37,641 bases of DNA from Candidatus Rifleibacteriota bacterium (GTDB taxonomy: Bacteria; Muiribacteriota; Ozemobacteria; Ozemobacterales; Ozemobacteraceae): NCBI GenBank assembly GCA_012517355.1, contig JAAYVD010000038.1, forward strand, positions 1 to 37,641. The letters run 5' to 3'. Under the pieces are notes generated by a model, which was given only the letters and a program-made list of their open reading frames with translations, had not been told where the DNA came from and did not search any database. Below are positions 1-8,231 of this stretch, one piece after another. Within the stretch, counting starts at the first letter, position 1, and the number at the start of each line of letters is the position of its first letter. The position numbers and the translations under genes are program-made.

Positions 1-548
1 CCGAACCGGCCGCCCCTGCCGACCCCGGCCCCGGAACCACTGCGCCCTCTCCCGCCGCCGGTGAACCTCCGCCCCCGGCTCCAGCTCCGGCTCCACTCCC
101 TGGTGAGCCGTCCGTCCCGGCCCTCTCCCCCGCAGGCGGTGAACCCCCTGCGGCTTCGGCGGCCCCCGGTTCCGAAGGCGCAGAGCCCGCAGCCGCCCAG
201 GCAGCCCCCCGTCCCCAACACCCGGAACCGACGACCCCGGCGACGCCTCAGCCGTCCGACCAGCCCCCGTCGCCCCTTCCCCAACCGCCCGCCACCACGA
301 CCGGCGACCTCCCGGCGACCTCCGCCCCCGGGACGGTCACCGCCCCCGCCAATCCCGACTCCGCACTGGGGCCGACGTCACCGTCAGGCCCGAGGTTCCC
401 ACCCCCGCCCGCCTCGCCCGACCAGACGGTGCCGCCCGCTCCCGGCCCTGACGAAGCCCCTGCAACTGCGGAACCGGCCTCCCCAGCCCCGGATGGCGAA
501 ACGGTTGCCCCGCCGGCCGATGGCCAGGATGCCTCCGCCGCCCCCTGA
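1..548 (+). CDS. C-terminal Pro/Ala-rich tail of a truncated protein
   Basis: The reading frame whose first full codon is at position 3 stays open from the window edge to a TGA at 546-548, about 181 codons. The gene starts outside the window, so no start codon is seen. The residues are almost all Pro, Ala, Gly, Ser, Thr, Glu and Asp, with very few Lys or Arg, giving an acidic, disordered tail. The competing frame from position 61 is extremely Arg/Pro-rich, as expected of a shadow, so the acidic frame is preferred. A similar low-complexity tail ends the membrane pyrophosphatase in this window, which suggests such tails are common in this lineage (inference). The function of the upstream domain cannot be seen. 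A small hairpin (573-578 with 584-589) lies 24 bases after the stop and has no T-tract. Confidence 0.6.
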   Translation, partial: EPAAPADPGPGTTAPSPAAGEPPPPAPAPAPLPGEPSVPALSPAGGEPPAASAAPGSEGAEPAAAQAAPRPQHPEPTTPATPQPSDQPPSPLPQPPATTTGDLPATSAPGTVTAPANPDSALGPTSPSGPRFPPPPASPDQTVPPAPGPDEAPATAEPASPAPDGETVAPPADGQDASAAP

Positions 549-784
549 CCCCCGGAAGAAGCCTCCGCAGGGCCGTTCCGACCGAACGGACATCGGCCCC
601 CACTGGCCCGGCATGACGGTGGGAACCGGCTGCCCGGCCTCTCGCCAGGTGCCGGCCGGAACGACGCTGGTCACGCCCCCTCCCCGCCCCATGGAGGTTG
701 GCGCGAAATGCCGGCCTGCCTGTCCCGGCCTGGGCCGGCCCGCCCCCTCGCCGAGGCTGGTGGGCCAGGGGTCTGCCCCCTGCC
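549..784. other. Convergent intergenic region, no gene seen
   Basis: This spacer separates the rightward truncated gene from the leftward small membrane protein. Apart from the 6-bp hairpin at 573-589, a possible weak terminator, nothing recognisable is present. Open frames crossing it have Arg/Pro-rich shadow composition. Confidence 0.4.
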
Positions 785-1060
785 TCAGCCGAGAAACCAG
801 GTGAGGAGATCGGCGGAAAAAGCCGCCAGGCCGCCGCCGACGACCAGCACCCAGATCGCCCAATACCGGCCCGCCGGGTGATCCGTGGCACCCGGCGCCG
901 CCATGGCCTTGCCCCGGCGGGTGGGGTGGCCGTGCTCTTCGTCCTCGTCCCCTCCGTCGGTCAGCAGCCTGTCCCATGCCGACAGGCCATGGAAAAAGAA
1001 GGCCACCAGCAACAGGAACAGGCAGAAATCGAACACCGCCACCCACATCGGGACAGCCAC
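785..1060 (-). CDS. Small two-helix membrane protein, unknown function
   Basis: This encodes 91 residues. A hydrophobic helix lies at about residues 5-26 and a second at about 67-85. Between them is a polar loop with an Asp/Glu run followed by His, Arg and Lys residues. The layout fits a small inner-membrane protein with both termini on the same side. The first codon is GTG at 1060; an ATG four codons later (1048) is an equally good start. An extended -10 element (TGGTAGAAT, 1091-1099) sits about 30 bases upstream, which supports a real monocistronic gene. No family is recognised and no function is proposed. Confidence 0.6.
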   Translation of the reverse strand: MAVPMWVAVFDFCLFLLLVAFFFHGLSAWDRLLTDGGDEDEEHGHPTRRGKAMAAPGATDHPAGRYWAIWVLVVGGGLAAFSADLLTWFLG

Positions 1061-1090
1061 CGCCTTGCGGGGAATGGGGAATACCGTTCC

Positions 1091-1099
1091 ATTCTACCA
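1091..1099 (-). promoter_or_regulatory. Extended -10 promoter for the small membrane protein
   Basis: The minus strand reads TGGTAGAAT, a TG-N-TAGAAT extended -10 element. Predicted initiation near 1084 leaves a leader of about 25-35 bases. No clear -35 is seen. The surrounding bases closely match the element at 23164. Confidence 0.5.
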
Positions 1100-1250
1100 G
1101 GAAGCCCCGGGCCGCGGCATCACCCTTCCACCTTCCTGGTCGCTTGTCGCGGATGATGTTTCAGGCTGGACGATGGCATGGCCGCGTCACACCGGAACCT
1201 GTGACAGATGTCCTGGCCGCTGATGAAGGCGCCTGAATGCGGGTTTCTTT

Positions 1251-1336
1251 CCGCCCTTATCCGCGTCGATCCGCGTTCATCCGCGGCTACCGCTCTCCCG
1301 GCCGGAGCCTCGAAAGTCAAAGCTGACCAAGGACTG
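1251..1336 (+). repeat. 86-bp dispersed repeat, copy 1
   Basis: This shares its outer ends and several inner blocks with 37324-37408 in the same orientation. The right-hand 23 bases (1313-1335) match 37386-37408 at 22 of 23 positions. The left part holds three units of a 10-bp tandem, ATCCGCGTCG, ATCCGCGTTC and ATCCGCGGCT (1259-1288). The right end continues into GACCAAGGACTGGTC (1325-1339), whose arms GACCA/TGGTC pair. It lies in the 327-base non-coding stretch 1061-1387, just beyond the 3' end of the deacetylase gene. Nothing else recognisable lies in that stretch except the promoter at 1091. Confidence 0.7.
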
Positions 1337-1387
1337 GTCGCCCCGGCCGTGGCGCGTTGGCGCGGCGACCCGTTTCCCTCCCCGGTG

Positions 1388-2872
1388 TCAGCTCTTCGGC
1401 TCCCGGTCCCGCAACAGCTGGGAGACCGTCACGCAGTGGTAGCCTGCCTTCTGCAGGGCAGGCAACAGGACGGGCAGCACCCGCAGCGCGCCGGAATGGA
1501 TGTCGTGGAACAGGACCACCGCCCCGGGCGAGGTCTTCCGCAGCACCCGCGCCAGCATGGCGTTGGGGTCGCTCAACTGCCAGTCGCGGCTGTCGGCGTC
1601 CCACATGATGTGGTGCCACCCCTGCCGATGGATCATGGCGCGCACCTCGGCGTTGGTGTGTCCGTAGGGGGGGCGCACCAGCCGGCAGGACTGGTTGGTC
1701 AGGGCGGCGATCAGCTCGGCGGTCCGCTGCAGGTCGGCGAGGGCCGCTCCCGACCCGCGCTTGGCCAGCGACTTGTGGTTCCAGGTGTGGTTCCCCACCT
1801 CGTGGCCGGCCTCGGCCATGCGGGCCAGCAGGTCGGGATAGACTTCGGCGCGGCTGCCCAGCACGAAGAAGGTGGCCCGCGCCCCGTGGCTCTGCAGCAG
1901 GTCGAGCAGGCGCGGGGTGTATTCGGCGTGGGGGCCGTCGTCGAAGGTCAGCGCCACCATCCGGTTGGGGGCGCCATGCGCGACCTTTTCCAGGTAGGCT
2001 GTGCAGGCCTCCACGGTCAGGGTGACCGGAAGATCCCGATCCGCCCCGGAACGCCAGGGCCGCCCGGTGTCGCCGGGAGCCCCGGTGGCCCCACCTCCGC
2101 TGGGCTGGGGCCCGACGGCCTGGTCCATCGGCGAGAGGGGAAGCCCTTCAAGGCTGATCGGCGGCTTGTAGGCATAGGCGGCCGCGTCCGATCCCGTGGA
2201 GGGCAGGACGTAGCCGAGATCCTGCAGCTTCTGGGCGGCCGGCTCGAACGAGGGGTTCTGCCGCAGGCAGGCCTGGAAACAGCGTGCCGCCTCGATGTAG
2301 CGGCCCCGGTCCTTTTCCAGCAGGCCCAGGTTGTAATGGATCCAGAAGGACGGGGCGATGGACAGGCCTGCCTGGTAGACGCGGATGGCCTCTTCCAGGC
2401 GTCCCTGGGCCTTGAGAGCGGAACCGAGGTTGTTGTAGAGGTGGATGTAGCGCGGGTTGATGGCCAGCCCGCGGTTCCACAGCAGGATGGCGTCGTTCAG
2501 CCGCCCGGCCCGCGCGTACAGGATCCCCAGGGAGTTCAGCGTCCCGACGTCGTGCGGGCTCCGGCGCAGCCGTTCGGCGAGGATGGAAAACTCCCGCATG
2601 ATGTCCTGCGGGGAGGAGGGATCCAGGGCCTGGCCAAGGCCGCGGCCAGGCCATCCCGCCACCCACAGCACCACGAGCAGGCCGGCCAGGACGAACCCGG
2701 GCGGGCGGCCTTTCTGCAGCCGGGGCGGTGGAATCCCCGGAACGACCGGTGGGATGTCGATGATGACGTCTCCTGACGACAACGGGTTGCCGGGACCATC
2801 GGCAGGTTGCACGGGTTTCCGAACCCCGCTCTCTCTCCTGGCAATGCTGACCAAGGCCTGGTCCCCTGTCAC
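1388..2872 (-). CDS. Membrane-anchored TPR protein with polysaccharide deacetylase (NodB) domain
   Basis: The protein is predicted to remove acetyl groups from an envelope or extracellular polysaccharide by metal-dependent carbohydrate esterase family 4 chemistry. A single membrane segment (about residues 58-78) is followed by three or four TPR units (about 93-215), a Gly/Pro-rich linker and a NodB fold (about 303-490). The CE4 motifs are complete: TFDDGPH (309-315, catalytic base and metal Asp), metal ligands H362 and H366 in GNHTWNH, RPPYG (400-404), D426 in the fourth motif, and LFHDIH (454-459). The catalytic domain would face outward and the TPRs may bind a partner (inference). The start is uncertain. 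The GTG at 2872 lies inside a repeat, and an in-frame TTG at 2782 just before the membrane segment is an alternative. Function is confident; the polysaccharide is unknown. Confidence 0.88.
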   Translation of the reverse strand: MTGDQALVSIARRESGVRKPVQPADGPGNPLSSGDVIIDIPPVVPGIPPPRLQKGRPPGFVLAGLLVVLWVAGWPGRGLGQALDPSSPQDIMREFSILAERLRRSPHDVGTLNSLGILYARAGRLNDAILLWNRGLAINPRYIHLYNNLGSALKAQGRLEEAIRVYQAGLSIAPSFWIHYNLGLLEKDRGRYIEAARCFQACLRQNPSFEPAAQKLQDLGYVLPSTGSDAAAYAYKPPISLEGLPLSPMDQAVGPQPSGGGATGAPGDTGRPWRSGADRDLPVTLTVEACTAYLEKVAHGAPNRMVALTFDDGPHAEYTPRLLDLLQSHGARATFFVLGSRAEVYPDLLARMAEAGHEVGNHTWNHKSLAKRGSGAALADLQRTAELIAALTNQSCRLVRPPYGHTNAEVRAMIHRQGWHHIMWDADSRDWQLSDPNAMLARVLRKTSPGAVVLFHDIHSGALRVLPVLLPALQKAGYHCVTVSQLLRDREPKS

Positions 2873-3095
2873 GGTCCCCTGTCACGGTCGCCGTTGGGGG
2901 TTGGTCATGCCGGCCTCGTGTGGCGGGCCAGGGGATCCCCCTGGAATTTCCCCAAAAAGACCACCGTGACGCTGGCCTGGTCCTCTGTCGGGATCGAACT
3001 TGAATGATGCAGTGGTGGGCCATCGACAGCGGGGCGGAAACCCCCAACCTCGGTCAGGCGCTGATTCGACGGTGACAGGCCACTGGTCCTTTGTC
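2846..3095 (-). repeat. Three spaced copies of a 26-bp motif plus a 13-bp tandem
   Basis: On the minus strand GACARRGGACCAG begins at 2870, 2989 and 3095, each followed about six bases later by GTCA. Starts are 119 and 106 bases apart. At 2860-2885 the 13-mer GGTCCCCTGTCAC (plus strand) is tandemly duplicated without mismatch. The copy nearest the gene also matches the right end of the 86-bp repeat (2846-2863 against 1322-1339, 17 of 18). These lie in the otherwise empty 343-base stretch 2873-3215 and overlap the presumed 5' end of the deacetylase gene. They may be dispersed-repeat fragments or binding sites. Confidence 0.55.
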
Positions 3096-3215
3096 TCCGT
3101 CGAGTGTGTGGGGCAGGGGCTTGGCCCGGCCAGGCGTTACGTCCTCGCGCGCGTTTCCCTCGGCTTGTCCGGAGCCCTCGTCCTGCCTGCCTCCAAAGTC
3201 ATTCGTGACCGACCA

Positions 3216-4484
3216 TCAGGGTTCCTGCAGCAGGTCCCTGAGCAAACCCCAGGCCTCGGTCCGGAAATCTCTGGAGGCGGAAGCCGCGGTCTCGCCTGTC
3301 CCCGGGATGGGCGGCTCCCGCCGCCCCCCGCCGGCCAGCTCGGCCAGGGTGGTCAACTCGGGGTCCCTGACCGGGTCAAGACTTCGCTGGAACGAAGCTA
3401 CTTCCCGCACGAGATCCGGCGCCGGGGCGGAGGCGGGGCCGGGCGGCCATCCCGTGGCGGCCAGGCCGGCGAACAGGGCCTTGTCCAGGCCGGGTTGCTC
3501 GGGATCGGCCAGCCAGGCCTCGATCCTCTGCCTGGCCCATTCCAGCCGGGGAATGGGGGCGAACCCACGGGCTTCGAGCAGGGTTCCCACCTCCCGCAGG
3601 GCCAAACCAAGCAGCCAGGCCATGGCCGGGCGGCCCACCAGCAGGGGGGGGAAGGTGAAGTCGGGAACCAGGCTGCCGTCCGGTTGCTGCAGCGAGACCA
3701 GGAAGGTGACCGCCTTGAGCAGGGCCGGTTCCAGCCGGGAATCCAGGAAACGGGTCCAGGCCATGACCGCCGCCGCACACAGCGTCGGCGTGACCACCCC
3801 GAATTCGGGGGCCTCGGTGAAGGAGAACGAACCGTCCGGGTGCTGCCAGCCTGTCCACCCGGCGGTCCAGGAGGCCAGCCGGGCCTGCGGCAGCCGCAGC
3901 CCGCGGTCCCGGGCCAGGGCGGTCGCCAGCCCCAGCGGGATCACCTGGTGGCAGCAAAAGCAGCGGCTGGTCGTCTGTCGCTCCAGGACCCGGTCCAAAA
4001 CCCCCGCCAGCCGCTCTTCCAGCCGGCGGCGCCCCGCCAGGGTTCCCTCGATGCGCAGGTCCCACGTGGGGGTGATCGGGTTGGGCCCAACCCCGGGAAA
4101 GGGAACCATGGCCAGACCCGTCAGGGAGATCCGGTCGGTCCAGGGGTCGTCCAGGACGAAGACCAGCCCCGGCTGACCGGGGCGCCAACCGGCCACCGCC
4201 GCCCGGTTCCCCGTGCGGGCCACCGCCAGCCGGGCGGCGCGGCCCAGGCCCCAGACGCCCGGATGGGTGGGGGAGACGGTCACCTGGTCCACGGCCATCG
4301 GGTGGGAAAAGGTGATCACCGCCCCGTCGGCGGCCGAATCGATCCGGAACGCCGTGATGGTCTCGGCCGCCACCCGGGCCATCTTCACACGGAAAGGACC
4401 CGGGGCACCGGTCATCGCCCCGGCCATGGTCAGCAGCAGCGGCGCCAGCACCGCCAGCACCCGCGCCGCCTGCCGGCCGGTCAT
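3216..4484 (-). CDS. Exported alpha-toroid protein with a CxxCH motif
   Basis: This 422-residue protein begins with a signal peptide (about 1-27). A beta-rich segment (about 30-150) leads to a helical prenyltransferase/squalene-cyclase-like toroid (about 155-350). Two toroid signatures, QHPDGSFSF (214-222) and QQPDGSLV (266-273), are visible. Directly before the toroid is CFCCH (175-179), which fits the c-type haem motif CxxCH. Some exported proteins carry a comparable Cys-Cys-His motif before toroid repeats, but their role is not settled. The catalytic DxDD of true squalene-hopene cyclases is absent, so cyclase activity is unlikely. The start is set at the ATG at 4484, which has GGGGGAGAGG just upstream and opens the signal peptide; an upstream extension is Pro/Arg-rich and unlikely. 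It lies 144 bases downstream of the response regulator and may be cotranscribed with it. Confidence 0.75.
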   Translation of the reverse strand: MTGRQAARVLAVLAPLLLTMAGAMTGAPGPFRVKMARVAAETITAFRIDSAADGAVITFSHPMAVDQVTVSPTHPGVWGLGRAARLAVARTGNRAAVAGWRPGQPGLVFVLDDPWTDRISLTGLAMVPFPGVGPNPITPTWDLRIEGTLAGRRRLEERLAGVLDRVLERQTTSRCFCCHQVIPLGLATALARDRGLRLPQARLASWTAGWTGWQHPDGSFSFTEAPEFGVVTPTLCAAAVMAWTRFLDSRLEPALLKAVTFLVSLQQPDGSLVPDFTFPPLLVGRPAMAWLLGLALREVGTLLEARGFAPIPRLEWARQRIEAWLADPEQPGLDKALFAGLAATGWPPGPASAPAPDLVREVASFQRSLDPVRDPELTTLAELAGGGRREPPIPGTGETAASASRDFRTEAWGLLRDLLQEP

Positions 4485-4628
4485 GACCTCTCCCCCCCGG
4501 GGTTGGTGCCGTGCGCCATCTGGGGGCGGGTGCCGGCCGCTCCACGCAGCGTTTCCGCCGGCTGGCTGGCCGCCCTTCGCGGCCGGGCGGGGCCGGCCCG
4601 CCGCGGGGGCCATCGGCGGCGCGACCCT

Positions 4629-5972
4629 CTAGCCATGGTTCTCCTTGCGCAGGTGGTACTTCTTCAGCTTGTAATGCAGGTTCTGCCGGGTGACCCCCAG
4701 CAGTTCCGCCGCCCGCGAGTAGTTCCAGCCGGTCGTGGCCAGCGCCCGCCGGATCAGCTCCTCCTCGATCTGGTCCATCGTCTGGTCGAGGGGCAGCAGC
4801 CCTGGCGGCAGTTCCGGCACCGTCGCCGGCTTGCCGCGCGCCAGCGGGACATCCTCGGGGTGCAGGGCCCCGCTTCGCTTCAGGATCACCGCCCGTTCGA
4901 GGACGTTCTCCAGTTCCCGCACGTTCCCCGGCCAGGCATGCCCGGCCAGATGGGCCAGCAGGGCCGGGTCGACCGTGAACGGCCCGCGCCGGTGCTTGCG
5001 GGAAAACCGCTCCAGCAGGTAGCCGACCAGTTCGCCCAGATCCTCCGCCCTCTCCCGCAGCGGGGGAAGGGTGATCTCCACCACGTTGATGCGATACCAC
5101 AGGTCCTCCCGGAACCGGCCCGCCTCCACCTCCTCCCGCAACACCCGGTTGGTGGCCGCCAGGATCCGGACGTCGGACGTCGTCGATCGCGGGTCGCCCA
5201 CCCGCTTGAAGGTGCCGTCCTGCAGCACCCGCAACAGCTTCGCCTGGCTGGCCGGGGCCAGGTCGCCGATCTCGTCGAGGAACAGGGTTCCCCCCTCCGC
5301 CTCCTGATACAGACCCGGCTTGTCGCCGACCGCCCCGGTGAAACTCCCCTTCTGGTGCCCGAACAACTCGCTCTCGAACAGGGTCTCGGGGATGGCGCTG
5401 CAGTTGACCGGCAGGAACGGCCGATCGGCCCGGGCCGACCGCCGGTGCAGCAGCCGGGCCACCAGCTCCTTGCCCGTGCCGCTCTCCCCCTGGATCAGCA
5501 CCGTGCTGTCGGTGCCGGCCACCGCCCCGATCAGGTCGAGCACCGCCCGCATCCGCGGGGACCGGCCGACCAGGCGCGGGTCGCCCGCCGCCTCGTCGCC
5601 GGTTGCCGCCGGCTGGGCCAGGGCCCGCCGCACCGCTCCCGTGAACTCGGCCAGTTCGAATGGCTTCAGCAGGTAGTCCTTCGCCCCCAGCCGCACCGCC
5701 GCCACCGCCGTCTCCACCGACGAATAGGCCGTCATCAGGATGCAGGGAACCTCCGGCCTCTCCTGCCGCAGGGTGGCCACCAGGTCCAGGCCCGACATCC
5801 CCTCCATCCGGATGTCGGACACCACCAGCGCTGGCGGGGACGCCCGGACCGCGGCCAACGCCTGCCGCGGGTCGAGGAACTCGGCCACCTCCAGCCCGTC
5901 ACTCTCCAACGCCCGTTTCAGGGCGCGCAACAGCCGCGCCTCGTCATCGATCAGGACGATCCGCTGTCCCAT
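4629..5972 (-). CDS. NtrC-family sigma-54-dependent response regulator
   Basis: This is a 447-residue cytoplasmic transcription activator. The receiver domain (about 1-118) has the acidic pair D9/D10, phosphoacceptor D53, T81 and K103. The AAA+ domain (about 133-370) has Walker A GESGTGKE (162-169), a sigma-54 contact loop reading GSFTGA (209-214; GAFTGA is usual) and Walker B LFLDEI (230-235). A Fis-type helix-turn-helix ends the protein (about 400-442). It overlaps the kinase gene by 29 bases, so the two almost certainly form a cognate pair. The order is typical of NtrC/ZraR-like systems. The input signal and targets are unknown; the toroid protein just downstream is one candidate target (inference). 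No sigma-54 promoter was identified. Confidence 0.95.
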   Translation of the reverse strand: MGQRIVLIDDEARLLRALKRALESDGLEVAEFLDPRQALAAVRASPPALVVSDIRMEGMSGLDLVATLRQERPEVPCILMTAYSSVETAVAAVRLGAKDYLLKPFELAEFTGAVRRALAQPAATGDEAAGDPRLVGRSPRMRAVLDLIGAVAGTDSTVLIQGESGTGKELVARLLHRRSARADRPFLPVNCSAIPETLFESELFGHQKGSFTGAVGDKPGLYQEAEGGTLFLDEIGDLAPASQAKLLRVLQDGTFKRVGDPRSTTSDVRILAATNRVLREEVEAGRFREDLWYRINVVEITLPPLRERAEDLGELVGYLLERFSRKHRRGPFTVDPALLAHLAGHAWPGNVRELENVLERAVILKRSGALHPEDVPLARGKPATVPELPPGLLPLDQTMDQIEEELIRRALATTGWNYSRAAELLGVTRQNLHYKLKKYHLRKENHG

Positions 5973-7662
5973 GCTTGCCTCCTGGGTCTGACGTGTCCGT
6001 GGCCCTGGCCAGCCGCAGGGTGAACCGGAACACGGTCCGCCCCTCCGGGGTGCGCTCCGCCCAGATCCGCCCCCCGTGGCCCTCCACGATGGATTGACAG
6101 ATGGCCAGCCCCAGCCCGGTCCCCTGGGCCTTGCTGGTCATCAACGGTTCGAACAGGTGGTCGGCCATGCCCCCCAGCCCGGGGCCGTTGTCCGTCACCG
6201 ACAACCGCACCGCCTCGCCGGCGATCGTCTCGGCCTCCAGGCCGATCGCCGGGTCGGCCACCCCCGCCACCGCGTCCCGCGCGTTCTCCAGCAGGTTCCG
6301 CAACACCTGCGAAACCCCCGTCGGGTCGGCCAGGACCGTCACCGCCGGCAGGGGCCCGGTGGTCAGCGGCAGCTGCCCGAGGGTGGTCGATCCCGCCAGC
6401 CGGTGCAGGATGGTCTCCACCATCTCGCGCAACGGATGGGGGCTCAGCTCCGGGGGGCGGTTGTGGGCGTAGCGCAGCAGCGACTCCACGATCCGCCGGC
6501 ACCGCTTGGTCTCCTCGACGATGGCCTCCAGATCTTCCGGGTCGGGGGGCCGGGCGGCGGCGGCCGCCTCCTTGAGCAGGCCGGCGGTGACCAGGATGGT
6601 GCCCAGCGGGTTGTTGATCTCGTGCGCCACGCTGGCCGAAAACCGGCCCAGCACCGCCATCTTCTCCTTCTGCAGCAACTGCCCCTGCACCAGCAGCAGC
6701 CGCTCCTGCGCGGCATGCAGCTCCCGCACCATCCGGTTGAAACTGCGCGCCAGCACCCCCACCTCGTCCCGCTCGCTCCGGAAGGCAGTGTCGTCGAGGG
6801 GAAGCTCCTGCCAGTGCCCGTCAGCCACCCGCTCGATGCCGCTTTTGAGCTTCTGCAGAGGGTTGAACAGCCGCCGGCCCAGAAAATACCCCAGCACCAG
6901 CAGGCCCACCACCTCCAGCAACGCCAGCCGCACCATCAGCGCGTTCACCCCCGTCCGCGACAGGGTCGCCAGGTCGGCCTCGTAGCCGACCAGCAGGAGC
7001 GGGCCCCCCTCTTCCAGGGGCTCGGCGCGCAGCCGCCACAACCGGCCGCGATGCAGCCGCTGCTGGGTTGCCGGCGCCCCTTCGAACTCGCGCAGTTCGG
7101 CCAGGGGCGGACTGTCGGGCGACCGGTCCAGCGGGCCCTCCGCGTCCCACACCGCGTAGAAGGGAACCGGCAGGGGGGGCGGCCGGCGCGCCACCACGAC
7201 CAGCAGCGGCGATCCCGCCGCCCGGCTGGCTCCCACCAGGTAGGTCGATCCCGACAGGGGACCGACCTTGGCCAACCGCACCGGCCACCGCTGGGACGGG
7301 GGGAACGGGCCTCCGAGCCTGACGGCGGGATACAAGAGGGGGATGCCCTCCCGATAGACCTCGATCCAGTCGAGATTCAGGTGGCGCTTCAATTTTTCGG
7401 TCACCGCCAGGGCCTCTTCCAGCCCTCCTGGCGAGAAGTCGAGCACGGCCAGCGCTTCCCCCACCTGGCGGGTCATCGAGGCCAGGGCCTGGTGCTCGGC
7501 CGCGTAGGCCTGCAGCACCTGCCGGCGCAGGCCCTGCAGCTTCTCCAGGTCGGCGGTTTCCAGCGAGAATCCCAGGGTTTGCGCGGCCCAGAAGGAGGTG
7601 GCCGAGGTCAGCAGGATGATCAGGACCGCGAACCCGACGCCGATCTTCAGCTGGATGCTCAT
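5944..7662 (-). CDS. Membrane sensor histidine kinase
   Basis: This 572-residue kinase has a first membrane helix at about 7-29, an extracytoplasmic sensor region (about 30-238), a second helix (about 240-262) and a HAMP linker (about 262-320). The dimerisation/phosphoacceptor box contains H347 in SVAHEINNPLG. The ATPase domain has an N box (NLLENARDA, 456-464), G1 (DNGPGLGG, 491-498) and G2 (GTGLGLAI, 514-521). All catalytic elements are present. It starts with ATG at 7662, seven bases after the acetyltransferase stop, and its end overlaps the response regulator start. The sensor region looks like a long helix plus a mixed fold, but no named ligand-binding family can be assigned by eye. Confidence 0.93.
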   Translation of the reverse strand: MSIQLKIGVGFAVLIILLTSATSFWAAQTLGFSLETADLEKLQGLRRQVLQAYAAEHQALASMTRQVGEALAVLDFSPGGLEEALAVTEKLKRHLNLDWIEVYREGIPLLYPAVRLGGPFPPSQRWPVRLAKVGPLSGSTYLVGASRAAGSPLLVVVARRPPPLPVPFYAVWDAEGPLDRSPDSPPLAELREFEGAPATQQRLHRGRLWRLRAEPLEEGGPLLLVGYEADLATLSRTGVNALMVRLALLEVVGLLVLGYFLGRRLFNPLQKLKSGIERVADGHWQELPLDDTAFRSERDEVGVLARSFNRMVRELHAAQERLLLVQGQLLQKEKMAVLGRFSASVAHEINNPLGTILVTAGLLKEAAAAARPPDPEDLEAIVEETKRCRRIVESLLRYAHNRPPELSPHPLREMVETILHRLAGSTTLGQLPLTTGPLPAVTVLADPTGVSQVLRNLLENARDAVAGVADPAIGLEAETIAGEAVRLSVTDNGPGLGGMADHLFEPLMTSKAQGTGLGLAICQSIVEGHGGRIWAERTPEGRTVFRFTLRLARATDTSDPGGKHGTADRPDR

Positions 7663-7669
7663 GCCCGGC

Positions 7670-8194
7670 TCACGGTCGTTCGGCCGAGGGCAGCGCGCAG
7701 CGGAAGACCTCGCTGACCGCGTGCTTGTCGGGGCCGGGGGCGGGCACCACCTCTCCGGTCGGCACGAACCCCACGCGGGTCAGGAACTTGCTCACCCGCA
7801 GGTTCGACCGCGGCACCTCGACCCGCAGGTGCATCCCGTGCGGCCCGGGCGGCAGCCGCTGCAGCAGCAGGCCGAAGGCCCGCGTGCCCAGCCCACGGTG
7901 CTGGCTCCCCTCCTCCAGCACGAACTGGTGCAGGTGGATGGTGTTCGGGCGGGGGTGGTGGCGGACCAGGCTGAGGAACCCGATCATGCGGCCCTCGTGG
8001 AAGATGCCGAAGACATACTTGTCGGCGTGCGTCAGGAAGGGAGGCAGGAAGGCGAACAGATCCTTCGCCGCGTCGGGGGCCGGCCGCCGGCCGAACACCC
8101 GGAAATGGTATTCGGGCGCCTCCTCCAGCACCCGCTGGATGGCCTCCACCTCGGGCGGCCTGCCGCTGAGTTCCCGCAGTTCCAGGTCCTCCAT
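7670..8194 (-). CDS. GNAT-family N-acetyltransferase
   Basis: This 174-residue protein fits one GNAT domain. The acetyl-CoA pyrophosphate-binding loop reads QHRGLGTRA (98-106), after the beta-strand segment HLHQFVLEEG. The C-terminal part has the usual alternation, with VSKFLTRVGF (134-143) as the last helix and strand. The ATG at 8194 is chosen because GGGGAG lies seven bases upstream and a -35/-10 promoter is correctly placed. A longer open frame runs upstream through the 110-bp repeats, but there the encoded peptides change frame from unit to unit. As first gene of the operon it may modify a small molecule or protein linked to the sensed signal (inference). The substrate is unknown. Confidence 0.85.
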   Translation of the reverse strand: MEDLELRELSGRPPEVEAIQRVLEEAPEYHFRVFGRRPAPDAAKDLFAFLPPFLTHADKYVFGIFHEGRMIGFLSLVRHHPRPNTIHLHQFVLEEGSQHRGLGTRAFGLLLQRLPPGPHGMHLRVEVPRSNLRVSKFLTRVGFVPTGEVVPAPGPDKHAVSEVFRCALPSAERP

Positions 8195-8231
8195 CCGTCT
8201 CCCCGTGGCCGTGGACCGGCCTTTCCGCTCC

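Noticed and set aside
61-804. A 247-codon frame at the left edge
   Set aside because: It is dominated by Arg and Pro and runs over the truncated gene, whose acidic Pro/Ala frame is more protein-like and ends at 548.
3000-6023. A 1007-codon rightward open frame
   Set aside because: It is antisense to the toroid, response regulator and deacetylase upstream regions; its product is Gln/Gly/Arg/Pro-rich with no domain, as expected from G/C-biased codons read on the opposite strand.
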